DNA from: Leptodontidium sp. MPI-SDFR-AT-0119
Lineage: Eukaryota; Ascomycota; Leotiomycetes; Helotiales; Leptodontidiaceae
Direction of reading: 5' to 3'
Assembly (NCBI GenBank): GCA_020726505.1
Contig: JAHLEZ010000048.1
Span: forward strand, 1 to 64,000
DNA length: 64,000 nt
Position numbers and translations under genes: made by a program. The notes under the pieces were generated by a model. That model searched no databases, was not told the origin of the DNA, and saw only the letters and a program-made list of their open reading frames with translations. Positions 47,997-59,780 of this stretch are shown here, piece after piece. Position 1 is the stretch's first letter; each line of letters starts with the position of its first letter.

Positions 47997-48437
47997 TTAC
48001 ATCCGCCGTAGCTGGTCGCTCTGATTGAAAGTACATGTCCTTCTCTTCGCACATATTCTATACGAGGGAATCAATCTACTCTCTCCACTGCAGAAACTTT
48101 CACCGACTTTTCTTATCTCAGCACTTTCCTCTTCGCCGTCTGCACCTGGAGATTTATATCCACAGCACACATGGACAGGGAGACAGTCACACTGCAGCTG
48201 ACAGGTATAAGGCCATCCCCCCCATGGTTTTCCGTCGTAGTGGCAGCCGAAGTTACCGTGCGTGTAGCGCCAAGTTGCGTTGTTGCAGACGAGCCTCACG
48301 TTGAGGCTCTGGCGCTTCAGCTCATTGGCAGGGTTGATTGTTGCTGGCGCTGCTAGGGTGGAAGGCAAGATAGAAAGGGTTGCAGCGGCGACGATGATCT
48401 TGACTCTTGTTAGTTTTCTCGTTAGTTGTCCTGGCAT
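47997..48437 (-). CDS. Small secreted ten-cysteine protein with Kex2-like site
   Basis: A single open frame of 146 residues. It starts with a basic stretch (MPGQLTRKLTRVK) and a hydrophobic core (IIVAAATLSILPSTLAAP), a probable signal peptide. A dibasic site Lys41-Arg42 follows a short pro-segment, suggesting cleavage by Kex2 protease. The mature part has ten cysteines (51, 65, 79, 83, 85, 91, 92, 116, 129, 135) and the motif NFGCHYDGKPWGGWPYTC followed by CDC and CCG. I know this only as a pattern of fungal secreted proteins of unknown function; it is effector-like by size and cysteine content. No intron is needed. No downstream pathway partner is evident. Confidence 0.75.
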   Translation of the reverse strand: MPGQLTRKLTRVKIIVAAATLSILPSTLAAPATINPANELKRQSLNVRLVCNNATWRYTHGNFGCHYDGKPWGGWPYTCQLQCDCLPVHVCCGYKSPGADGEEESAEIRKVGESFCSGESRLIPSYRICAKRRTCTFNQSDQLRRM

Positions 48438-49162
48438 GGACCTTTTGGTACCTTAAGGTTCATCATGACTTAGTTGCGTTCGATTGGGAGAGGTGTTTTG
48501 TGCCTCTTTACTTTGAAAGTTTGCGCGATCTGACATGCACCGCTAAATTGCTTTGAACTGCCTGACGACAGAGCTGGAAGCTTTATATTGACGATGAGTT
48601 CCACGTACCTTCACATGAGAGAACTCAATGCCAACATATTTTAACTTCTTGAAAGCCATGATCACGTGGAGAATGCAGGGCATATTGCATTTGGAATGAT
48701 CTTTGAGTTTGTGCTGTAACTTTTGTGGGCCTCTTTTCAAACCGGTAGAGATGTAGATTGCCTTGAACCAACTTTAAATATGATCAAGAGGCGCAGCGTG
48801 TCTTCATTCTAGCAAAATAGAGGAAAGAACAAGAAAAATCCCGAAGAAGACTCCTCCCCAGCTAGGCTGAATGCCGGTGTTGGTGTTGGTTGTTTGGTTC
48901 ATTAGGATGCGGATTTCAATTGGCCAGAGCAGCGAGCCACATCCAAATTGTTTACTCTCTCCATATCCCCATAATGTAGGGGCTACTTTGACCACATGAT
49001 ACTGGAGTTTCCACTGTATAGATATCTAAAATTATTTACGTTATTTCCAGTTGCATCTTATCGAGTTAAAGACTCAAAGTCAGAGTCAACAAGTATTTCT
49101 ATGCCGCACATCGTCACGAAGGTTCACGGGGTCGACCCAGTCTATCTATCTAAAGAATTAGC
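48438..49162. other. Divergent intergenic region
   Basis: This lies upstream of the ten-cysteine protein gene and of the broken frame that starts at 49163. A frame open from 48996 overlaps the latter in another phase and has no recognisable pattern. Confidence 0.5.
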
Positions 49163-49785
49163 ATGGCAGTACCTGGATTCATCAGCACTTGGCCAGATGA
49201 CGCCGCATATTCAGATGATTTCAAACACTGTAGGCCATTTCTCTTACAGCATCCTGTTATACACCCTAAATCCCGAAGAACGTCTAACAAGTCCTTGTCG
49301 TCGAGCGACAAATCAAACCCTGGGATATCAAGAACAACCGCCCCATCCAAAATGGCCAAGTCCAAAACCTGCACACTGGCCTGCTCGAAGCCCTATCTTA
49401 CGACATTGGCACATTCACAGGCCCTCCCTGCGTAGAACTCATCGTCACCAACATCAATGTCAGCCCCGCTCTCGACGGCACAGATCGGATCATCTTTTCT
49501 AGAGGAGCACATATTGCGAGCATGGGCGAGATTGTTGCAGAGATTGGCAGCCATGTGAGGGAGGACTTATATGAGATTGTGTCGTTGAATGCTACGAAAT
49601 TTGCGGTTGTGTTAGTAGTTAACACAAGGAAGTCAAGGGATGAAGTTGCGGCGACGTTGGGAGAGATGAGGAGGAAGCTTATTGAGGCAACTTGGGAGAG
49701 GAGTAAGAAGTTGAGAGATGAGGCGTTGGGTAATGGGGACGGAAGTCTGCTGAAGGATGATGATGCCGAGGAGAGGAAGGATTGA
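49163..49785 (+). pseudogene. Unrecognised gene in two frames (frameshift or missed intron)
   Basis: I do not recognise the product. The first part, from ATG 49163, reads MAVPGFISTWPDDAAYSDDF and then HCRPFLLQHPVIHP to about 49295. The second part, in another frame, starts about 49297 (LVVERQIKPWDI), contains LLEALSYDIGTFTGPPCVEL and ends with a charged helical tail (KKLRDEALGNGDG) and a stop at 49783-49785. Both parts look like real protein. No intron with good GT and AG signals joins them, since the second frame has a stop (TAA) at about 49290. One inserted or lost base near there would make a single protein of about 207 residues. Its 3' end faces the NmrA-like gene. Confidence 0.45.
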
Positions 49786-49910
49786 GCAATAACCTGCACA
49801 TTCAATTTCACTTATTTTCCATCACTATATTCTCAATTTCTACTGTTAAAGACCAAACCTCTTATATTTCATGTAATTCAACCACTGGGTGAATGTAGCA
49901 AAACTACAAC

Positions 49911-50896
49911 TCAACCAGAACCCGAGTTCTTCATCCAAGCCTCCTTGATCAACCTCTCCACTGTCATAACTTCCAAATCCGGAAACCTCCCATTCAACCT
50001 GAACCCCTTTTCACCCGGCAGCAAAATGAGGCCCCTCACAGTCATGATTCCAAACATAATCGTTGCGTCTCTCAAGAACTTTTCCTTGGCCATCAACTCC
50101 GTCAAGTTCGTCACTTCACCTCTCTCAAGTTTCTCAATACCATCATACGAAACCTTGAATTTCCTACCCGTAGCGCGCTCAGCCCAACTCAACATCTCAT
50201 TAAACGTGACATCCTGGCCCACGAAACCACTCATCACTGGCCAGTCAGATTCATCCAGCATCTTGACGATGAACTCCGCTAGGTCTGGGGTGTAAGTCAT
50301 CGATATCCTTTCATTCCCCGTCCCAGGAATCGCCGCAACGCCATTCTCAACATCGATAGCCCACGTAAATGGATTCAATGTTGTTTCGATATTAGGCATG
50401 CCCCAGTAATCCATGAATTGACCAGTCGAGATTCTGGTATACTGCAGCGTCTTGGTCTTTGCTAACGCTTCTGCGTTTTCGACCCAGTACTGCGCATATG
50501 GATCTAGCGCAGCAGATTCTGCGTTTGCGATGACTCCAAATTCGCTTGGTATAAACCGTTTTGTGACGGTGGAGTTTTCGGCTGCGGAGATGAGGTTTAG
50601 TTGGGCGTGGGATGTGGTGCTGCTTTCCATCGTGATAGCTGAGAGGACAGTGTCGATGTTTTTGGCCTCAAGTAGAGTGACGATTGAGTCGATGTTGGAA
50701 TAGTCCACTTTGAGATATTTGACATTTGGAGCATTTGAGTTTTGCTCCTGGGGTCCTTAATATTGTATTATGTGATGGGGTGATTTGGTCTTACACTTCG
50801 ACTGAGTACGAAGACTTCATGGCTTGTTCTGGACAGGGCTTTGACAAATGTCTTCCCTACTCCCCCGGCGCCTCCAGCAACTGCAATTCGTGTCAT
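49911..50896 (-). CDS. NmrA-like / isoflavone-reductase-like oxidoreductase
   Basis: Two exons (50795-50896 and 49911-50747) with a 47-nt intron (GTAAGA...CCCAG) give 312 residues, the usual length. The start MTRIAVAGGAGGVGKTFVKAL is a Rossmann fold with the nucleotide-binding GGAGGVG loop. RFIPSEFGV and the TGQFMDYWG region are typical of the NmrA-like/isoflavone reductase group of atypical short-chain dehydrogenases, which use NADPH or act as redox sensors. Substrate unknown; such genes often sit near secondary metabolism or stress genes, but no such cluster is seen here. The gene is read away from the NLR-like gene, with about 1.1 kb between their starts. Confidence 0.88.
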
Positions 50897-51983
50897 TTCT
50901 GGCAGAGGGATATGCTTCGGTTAATTGATATAACTATTGACAAATATTGGTGATACAAATCGGCCTTTAAATCCGCTTAGACATCGTGTTCAGAATCTTA
51001 GTTTTGGGCACCCTCTTCTATATGTATTTATACTTTCGCTTCCTCCTCCTTCGGACAAAAATATCTACCATCCATTTGGAGCAACCTAATGGCCCAAAAG
51101 ACAGTGGAATCCACGGAATCCGGTTCAAAGAGCATGCCAATGCAGTTTTATATCTCATTTGTAAGCAGCAATAGGTTTTGCTGACTGATGGTACGTGTGT
51201 TGACGTCTGCCAATGTTTGGGGAAGTTTAGCGATAAATGTCTGTTGTTCAGGGTCCTCATTCGCTAAAATATGCGGGAGCCAACCCAACCAACCCACTGC
51301 AGCCCGCGGTTGAAAGCTCCTAAACTGACTGAGTACACTTGGTAGCGATTATGTAAATCTGTCTGACAAAATTCTCTTCGCCCTCCTTCCTTTAATTTAT
51401 CCTCCCTCCTTCTTATCACGATCCGTAATGATGCATTTATCTCATCACCCCATCCCATGCATACCCACCCCGAGTACATCTCAATCCAGCAGCTTCCGAG
51501 AGTTAGTGCTTACATGCCCCGAGCTGATAGGCGACTTTACGCGCTGCTTCGGCATCTGGTGTACTTGGGATGGCGTGTGGCCCCCAATGTCCCCCTGCTT
51601 GGCGGTGAGTATCGGGGATCTTTATGGACTGCAGCGTATCCGTTTATTTAGCTGCTACTGATTGCTGACTTGTGGCGCCCAGCTGAGGGGCCACAAGTAG
51701 GGGGGAATGGGTAAGCTTATGTTTTCGCCTGTCTTTCTGGAGACAACTCATCATGTGCTCTGCAAGATCTGCTCGCGCTCATATATCCTTCGAACTCTTT
51801 TTTTCTCTCTCTCTAATTGTGCCCAGATCTTCTGATACATATCGTCATCTCATTTCTGGTCTTCTTTAGCGTTTCCCATTATCAAGACGAGTGCTTGATG
51901 ACAGATCAGTCAGATCTTGAATCCAGTACAAGAAACCCTATTTCCATCCACCCCGCAGGGAGCTGCCCCTGGGTAATTCCGAG
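50897..51983. other. Divergent promoter region of the NmrA-like and NLR-like genes
   Basis: These 1.1 kb contain no recognisable gene. A TC-rich stretch (about 51799-51818) lies before the NLR-like start. Confidence 0.6.
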
Positions 51984-54900
51984 ATGTCTCTCTGGGACGA
52001 AGGCCTCACGACTTTTCTGTCGGATTTGCGTTCACGAGGCATCCCGGAAACGATCATCCAGTCTTTCCTAGCGGACAAAGCAACGCCCGAGGAAACAAGA
52101 AAGTCAGCGCAAGCGTTACAGAGTGACAGTGGAAAGAAATATGGCGCTGTCGAGGTCGCTGGGAAGACAATCCCAGGGAAATGGATTGCCGCCATCATGG
52201 ATAACATTGGGCGATTCGTTCAGATTACAGACTACGCGATGAAAGGTGCCCCTGAGACTGTTGGGTTGGCATGGTGGGCGATCAAGCAGGTTCTGGGGGC
52301 CGTGCAAAATAATTACAAGCTGTACGGATTCTTCGGTGGTGCGTTGAGTGACATTACGGAGATGCTTGTGATTATTAGATCATATGAGTGAGTTAATTCT
52401 TACTGGTCGAAGCACAAAACTGACATCATGTAGCAAGCTTTATGATGAGCGATCCAATTCCTCCTGGAAAGCAAGTGACATGGTGGCGGAACTTTTCAAG
52501 CAGATCCGCCATGTGTATGCTGCCATTCTCGACTTCTCTTTCTCAGTCAAACAGCATTTGTCTGCCGGAAAGCTTGGTCAGCGCTTCCCAATATCAAATT
52601 CAAGCACAAAACATTACTGACTGCAGTAGCCAAGATTGGTCATGCTTTCAAGGACGCCCTAGGAACTAGCTCTGGGGAATTCGAGGGCAAAATGGGCTCA
52701 ATCAAGACCTTGAAAAGCAAGATTCTCGAGTCGGCGCAAGCCGCATTTCAACAGAAAACATTTGTCAAATTTGATGGTATGAACTCACAATCTAAATTGA
52801 ACATCAAAATGCTTATGATGATATTTAGAGGTACAAGAGACTATTAACTTGGTCGTTGAGGGACAAGAAGCTGCGGTCAAGACCCAGCTAGCAATTCAGC
52901 AGTCAATGGAAGAGATTGCCAGGCAGACGAAGCCGAAGAGTCGAGATGATGTGGCGAAAGAACTGTTCGAGAAGAACAAGAAGAAGCTGAATCCACTTCC
53001 TGATGCTGGCGCAACTTACGATGCCTATAGAAAAGTGAAGCAACATGGAACTTGTGAGTGGATCTTCAAGGATCCAAAGTATGAATCTTGGCGCAAATCG
53101 GAAAAGAGTAGCATTCTATGTGTCAGTGGAGAACATGGTACTTTCCCCTCGACTGATTTAAATTCCCGGTTTACATATTGATATTTATAGGCGTGGGACG
53201 TTCGGTACTCATGGCAGCTGTTGCCAATCATCTAGAGAACGAGTTGAGTGAAGAGCCAGACTGGACTTTGCAGTATGTCTCTTGCGAATCTCTGCAAAAT
53301 AGCACCGGACTGGACGCCAGAAATGATTCGTCGCTGAGCAGTGCTCGAGTCAAAAATACGATCGTATACAACCTATACGAAAAAGCTTACTCGGACCAAG
53401 AAAACGACAGCGCTCTCCTGGACAAGTGTAATGAGGTTTTCCACAACTCGAAGAAAAAGAAGGCAAGCAGTGCCCTCACACAACATCAAATAGCGGATGA
53501 GCTTCCTGAATTCGACGAAGCGCTTGAAAGCCTTGCACAGGCCCTGAACAAGAAGGTGATCATTGTCATCGATGCCGTTGAGATGATCTCAGACGACGAA
53601 GAGGAATCTTTTGCATATTCTCTCCAGGAACTGCTCGAAAGGACCGGGGTTCATGCACGGATAATCGTATCTGCCTTTTCAGGCTGCAAGTTCTACAGCA
53701 CGTTAGAGAAGAATAACATCCCCGACTTGAGTCTTGGTGAAAACAACCGTGAAGTAAGTTTCGTCCGAGTGCTTTTCCCCCACCTCAAGTCAATTCTTTG
53801 GCAACGTTACAGGTTAATCTCAATGCTTGGATTATTAGTTCCTCCATTTGTGAAATGCTAACTTCGAGATATTCAGGACATTGCTTATACTACGAAATTA
53901 AAGCTTCGAGGTTTGCCAGGATGGTCGGATGCCGAGAAAGAAGAGGCCCAGAAAGCAATTGTCGACAAAGCGGGCTCCGATTTCAAATACGTCGTCAAAG
54001 TTGCTCTACCGTTCCTAGAAGAGCCTTGGCAGCGACCCCTCAGTAATCGTCTCAAACAGCTCCCTGGGGGTCTTGAAGAAACCTACTCCAAGGCAATCGG
54101 ACAAATGGCTCCAAATTACCGCGCTCTTCTGAAGACGTCCTTGGCCTGGGCGCTCCTTGCCAACGGTCCGGTTACTGTGACCGAAGTGATGGATGCTCAT
54201 CTCGGGACTTATCTATCAGATGACTCTAAAGCTGAAGGGCCAACATCGAATGAAGAGTCTGCTCTATACAGAGATCAAATCCGTGCAGCGGGAGGGCCTT
54301 TCTTAGACTGTCAGAGAACAGAGACCCAGAGTTTGGTGAAGCTCAAGGACCCAGCTGCAGTGAGGCGTTTCTTCATTCATACGAATGAGGAGAAGATCAC
54401 AGAAAAGGTGGAAGAGATTCATGTTTGTGACAACTGTAGGAATAAAATGGGATCAGCTCAGGAGTTGGAGATAAACGAGAAACATGGGCATCTCTCGTTG
54501 GCCATAACTTTAGGTAATACTTGCGAATCGAGGAACGAGATGTTGCTGACTTTGATTTAGTCAAAACCTTGAACTCACCCGCCTTTCAGAAACGCTATCT
54601 TGGTGATCTGGAAGAAGACCAAGCAGATGATAGCTCGTCTGACTCTGATGACAACGAGTCCAAGACCGAAGTTGGGGATGCGCTAGACCCAGAGACGGGT
54701 GTTGCTGTTGCCTCTGGGGATCCAGATTCACTAACTGAGGCTAAGCTCAAGGAGCATGACGCGGCCGAAGATCCTGAAGCTATGGACAAGGACAAGGAAG
54801 ATGAAGGAGAGGATGCTGATTCGGAAACTTCTGATGATACTGCTGACAGATTTGAGGAAGATGGTGATGAAGCTGATGGGCCTCCTCCTGGATTGAATAA

Positions 54901-57247
54901 CTCTGCCGACACGCGCTACGAGATGAGACAGTGGTTCTTTCATGTCAGAAAGGCCGAAAGTCTATGGCCCAGTAAGGCAGAGCGAGAGAACAGCAAGGAA
55001 TGGTCGATCCTCTTGGACGAATTGGAAAAGTTCTCTCGCAATGAGAAGGTTTTCGGTGCTTGGCAAAGGACTTACCTTCCATCGAACCAGGCGTCATTCA
55101 CACCTTTGCATGTCGCTGCCAATTTTGGGCTACTATCGCTTACATCACAGCTTCTTCAGAACGGAGCAGATATCATGAGCATCACTGAAGCAGGCTTAAC
55201 TCCGCTTCACTGCGCGGCTCATGGGAAATGGCCTGGAACCCTCAAGCTCCTCCTTGAGAACGGGGCACAACCCAACTTTGAGGCTGGAGGCATTCCAGCA
55301 TTTCAGTACTGGATGTATTTCCAACCCTCGACTGACGAAGTCAAATTGCTCTTCGATTACGGTGCCTCATGCACGAAAATTCAACCAGCCACAGGGATCA
55401 ACGCCCTTCATTGCTATGGGTACGCGGGGACTAGTGTTGAGGTCCTGGAGCTGCTTCTGGATCACAAGGAGGAGGATGGAACTCAGGTCGACATCAACGC
55501 CGTGGACAAGTGGGGGGAAACAGCACTACATGAGTTGATGAGAAGGAAAGACATCCCATTGAAGCTACTGGAAAAGTTCTTGGAGCGGGGTGCAGATGTC
55601 AATATCGATGATCAGGATTCACAGCGTCCCTTATTTGAGGCCGCATGGGAAGGCGAACTTGAAGCTATGAAAATTGTTATGAAAAAGGTCGACGACATTG
55701 ATGATGACGATAAGAGAGGACGAACAGCATTACACAATGCCGCCTTCGCTGGACAGCTTGAGGCGGTCAAATTTCTGCTTGAAAATGGTGCCTCGATTAC
55801 AAAGGTGGATGGCCACAACGCAACCCCTCTTTTCTTTGCGACTCTCGGAAAGTCCGAGGAGACTGTCCTTTATATCTTAAACAAGATGATTGAACAAGGC
55901 AAGACCATTGAAGAAATTAACCTCAAGACCAATGGGCAAAGGACACCTCTTAGGTTAGTACTTCCCTCGAAAAGCTGTGGCTTGATCCCACGACGTTGTG
56001 TAAGAGCAGTGCTGACATATCAAATAGACGGGCAGCCTGGAGAGGCTTTACAGAGACCGTCAAAATTCTACTGGAAAGAATAGAATCTCCGGAAGAAGTG
56101 AATACGGTAGATCTGCTTAAAGGTCGAAGTGCTCTCCATTGTGCTGCATTCCACGGCCATGCAGAAGTTGTCTCTCAACTCCTCAAGAAAGGTGCCGATA
56201 CGACCCTGAAGGATGGCCCACTAAATCCCGAGACCAAGTTACACGATGGAAAAACTGCTCTTTGCTTATGCCACGAGGAATGGGCTATCCAAGGAACCAA
56301 AGAATTCGAAGACACTGTTTCGCTCCTTATTGAGGCAGACCCAGCTGCAGCTGCCCAAGATTCTCTGCTCATTGCCACAGCCGCGATAAACGGCAGCAAG
56401 AGGATCCTCGAACAACTGCATAGAGCACAAGCAGATTTAGACCAAATCGACAAGTACGGATGGACTCCTCTTCTCCTGGCCAGACAGTTCAAAAATGCAG
56501 AAGCGGAAGAATTCTTGGGCATACAGACGAAGCCAACGTGCTGGGAGATGGAGGGTGTTGAGACGACAGTCACCGAAAATGGCTGTGGACTCGAGCATGC
56601 GGGAGAGTGTAAGTTGCATTCTGTGTCTAGCCTAGTACCTTGAGCTGATCCTGATGAATTGTAGACCGCATCAGCTTGACTGCTAACAGACCCATTTCGT
56701 CCGGACTTACGAAATTTTATTACGAGGTTTCAATACTAGAATTAGAAGGCTGTCTTTCTAATCCGTATGTTGCATCTGAGGAGAACGACATGTTGCTTTA
56801 CTGACATGAAGCAGGGAGGTAGCCATCGGCTTCTGTACCATATCAGACAAGTCTCTTCTAGAATTCCCGGGCTGGCCCAAACGCGGCGCCGCTTCATCGA
56901 AATCCTGGGCTTATCACGGCGACAATGGCGGATTCTACTCCTACTTGAGCATCAATGAGGTGTTTATAGGTGAGCCGTATGGCCCGGGAGATACGATCGG
57001 CTGTGGTGTTGATTTCGCCACTGGCAAGATCTGGTACACCAGGAATGGAGAAATGATTGGTACGTGATCGACCTCTTGCCAGCCGAACGGAACTAACTTG
57101 TACGATGCAGAGGAAGGATTCAACAACGTCATGGGTCGACTATTCCCAGTGCTCGGATTATGCGACAAGGTAAAGTTGGAGACGAATTTTGGAATAGATT
57201 TGGAGAATAAGCCATTTCTATGGACGGAGAAGACTGAGGTGAAGTGA
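51984..57247 (+). CDS. NLR-like STAND protein with ankyrin repeats and C-terminal SPRY domain
   Basis: Eleven exons join in frame to 1553 residues: 51984-52387, 52434-52576, 52627-52776, 52829-53137, 53191-53753, 53877-54513, 54561-55953, 56028-56608, 56665-56764, 56815-57059, 57111-57247. Residues 1 to about 230 resemble fungal STAND N-terminal (Goodbye/DUF7708-like) domains (GLAWWAIKQVLGAVQNN, VYAAILDF). The P-loop reads GEHGVGRS (333-340), with Arg339 where Walker A has Lys; the Walker B strand VIIVIDAVE is at 458-466. A very acidic linker follows (about 754-842), then ankyrin repeats from TPLHVAANFG (916) to about 1360. The last exons form a SPRY domain (FYYEVSIL, EVAIGFC, WAYHGDNGGFYS, IGCGVDFATGKIWYTRNG). 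By analogy with fungal NLRs it is probably a cytosolic sensor, with ankyrin and SPRY parts for recognition. No partner effector gene is adjacent. Confidence 0.9.
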
Positions 57248-57339
57248 TCGTGGAATCTCTCCAAAACCGCATTCAGTTTCGACATATCTTACAGTCTCAT
57301 TTGCAATTGCCTCTGGCTCCTAATTCAAACTGTGTTGAA

Positions 57340-58546
57340 TCACTTCTCAACTACATGCTTCCCCTCGTTGGTATTAACCAACAAGCTCAACAAGTCAGGG
57401 CGTGAGTACTGCCCAACAGGATCCAACAATGTCTTTGAGTCGTCAATGTCAGACAGCAACACATCAGCTTGCAAGATGCCCTCCTCATCAGGCGCAAAAG
57501 CTTCAACCAACTCCTTCCCATCGGGACCATAAATCATCGCAAACCCTCCAGCAGCCTACAGAAAAATTTAGCAAATATTCGACGCCGGTAGCTCTCAAGT
57601 CCTTACCTTGTCTGTTACTCCCAATTCCTTCAAGTGCATTGAGTCCAAGTTTTCCTCTTTGACGACCTGAGTACTAACAATGACAAATGATCCACCCTCT
57701 ATGCCCATGGATTGGCTAGCAAGCTTGCTTGCTGTGGGACTACCTTGAAATCCCCAGGCGCTGTCTTTCGTCACCGCGAAGAATGCTGGCCAGGCGGCGA
57801 CATGGATTTGCTCGCCCTGAGCGTATTGATAGTATCTCAACAACGGTTGGTAGTGCTCAAAGCAACAAAGAGCCCGTATGGAGCGAGTCAAAAAAAAAAA
57901 ACTTTAAAATTCTGCAATTGGCCTTCTCTTGCTTTGGAAGGGAATATTTAAGGAGAAGACCGAACAATCTCAAGGCATTTGGATGCAGATGACACTATGA
58001 AAGAGAGGAACTTACCAACTTTTCCAAACGGAGTATCGACAACAGATTTGAGAGATGATGCCTGTCCTTCACCCCAAGTAGTTCTCTCGATATGAGTTGG
58101 CTTTATCTTGCGGCGATGATTGACAATGATGCCTTTAGGCGAGATGGACGACTGAGCCATGTACAAAGAATTCCCATCTCGCTCACTATACCCGAGCACA
58201 ACGAAAATGCCCGCTTCTTTGACAGCTGCCTTGATGGCATCCATCTCAGGAGAGTTGACCCTAAGAGAGTTGGCCATGTATTTCTTCACCATGGCACCAT
58301 TCTGTGGTACGCTTTGAGTCCAGATGTTCCTTAGATTGTGAGTTGGTTTGGAGGTTTTCGAAAGGGGAGAGAGACGTACCATGGATAGCCTGGGATCCAT
58401 ACTTCAGGGAAGCCAAGGACGTTGATGCCTTTCTTGCCGGCATCTTGGATGATGGTGATTGTCTTTTCGACGGTACCTTGGAGGTCGAGCCAGATTGGTT
58501 CTGCTTGGACGGCGCCCAGGCGAATGGTTTGTTCGGGCTGAGTCAT
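57340..58546 (-). CDS. Nitrilase family hydrolase with defective intron-2 acceptor
   Basis: Exons 58380-58546, 58016-58329, 57607-57875 and 57340-57555 would give 321 residues, a normal nitrilase length. The start [17 protein letters not shown] and [11 protein letters not shown] carry catalytic Glu48, [18 protein letters not shown] carries Lys130, and [17 protein letters not shown] carries the Cys165 nucleophile, with Phe in place of the usual Trp after it. Nitrilases turn nitriles into acids and ammonia; the cyanide hydratase branch is similar. Introns 1 and 3 are normal (50 and 51 nt). Intron 2 starts with a good GTAAGT (58015), but where homology demands the acceptor (57876-57877) the sequence is AC, not AG, and a 12-base homopolymer lies just before. 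Unless another acceptor is used, splicing would fail and the gene may be newly dead, or the base is an error. Confidence 0.8.
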
Positions 58547-59780
58547 GCTCAGTAGCGGTGGGGTTTGCAAGGAGGTTTGATGAGTTACCAGCTAAGTCCT
58601 TTGGTTCTTGGTGACTTTTGGATAGTGAAGTTGCTGCTTGATATTGTTAGATGTCTGTCACAAGTCGTAGTTGGGAATGGGATGAGCCCTATATATGGTG
58701 AAAAACGCCAAGGTTGTGTAGAATCAACCTTCTTCTGGTTTGGAATGATCCGTTGATGCAATAACCACAGTCACCTCTTTCCATGACCAAATTATCCTGG
58801 CATCTAATGGCCATTTCCCAGCATATGCCGAGGCTTGTGCGCCACCCAATATCTACAAGTCCTTCTACCTGCCATAATGTGTCAATTCGGTAATGAGTAA
58901 TCATTGCTATTGACCATCGTGACAATTCTTCGGCATTTGAAAGGCTTTTGAACCATACCTCACGATTGTTTCCAAACTCACACGATATTTCCCTTCGAAA
59001 AGAGACGCTGTCTGCTGTGCTGCATTTAGGTTATGACGCGGGTGTGCACAGATGTGCATGCAGGTGCGGGCAGGGATGATACCTCGCGTAACGTAAATAT
59101 CGTTGGGAATGAATAGTAATCCAAAGCTTCGATCAAAATGTCAAGAAGTTTGTTGGAAAACCACAAGAGATTTGAAATCTAGGAGTGTATGTGACTGCTC
59201 GTTACGAAGTGATGCTATTAAGCTATGCGGCATAATAAAAGTTGAGTCTAGCTCCAAGAGCAGCGCTGATTTCGTAACCCCTTTTCGGGCAGCTCGCTTA
59301 TTTCCTGCTACAACACAAGAAAGAAGCACCAGGCGAAAGGGAGCTATCTCAAATAGGCGGGGAATAGTACTATGCTGTAGCGCCAATATTTTTTCTGTTT
59401 ACGATTTGGTGTGGGGTGGTGTAGTGTCGCTTCCTGATATCCAACAAATGGAGAATATATCCAGGTTCCTCGATGATGATCATGCTTCGGGATTCATTTG
59501 AATATCGTTACAGCTCATCGGAAAGATTAGCAGAATTTGTACCACAGTCAAAGATATTACCATATCACAATGTCACAAAAGGTCCAACCGAAATGACATT
59601 GGAGCACAACATGTATGTAGTGAGACTTGCAGGAACACACAGCATTCTGATCTACTAAGACAAGGCTCCTAGCCTCCTCCCACAATAAATCAATCCCTAG
59701 CCATCCCCCCCTCTACCAACTCCGCCATCAGCCACTCCTTGCTTCCCCATCCATCCACCAACAACTTCGTCATCATCACC
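58547..59780. other. Divergent intergenic region, 1.2 kb
   Basis: This lies between the starts of the nitrilase and the small secreted protein genes. A plus-strand frame at 59103-59501 is open for 132 codons without any family pattern. Nothing else was recognised. Confidence 0.6.

Noticed and set aside
53815..53876. Extra mini-exon in the NLR-like gene
   Set aside because: An acceptor-like TTACAG precedes it but no GT donor closes it; one 123-nt intron (53754-53876) keeps the frame and gives better protein sequence.
54595..54912. Serine-rich minus-strand frame
   Set aside because: It is the reverse of the acidic linker of the NLR-like gene (GAT/GAA/GAG codons read backwards).
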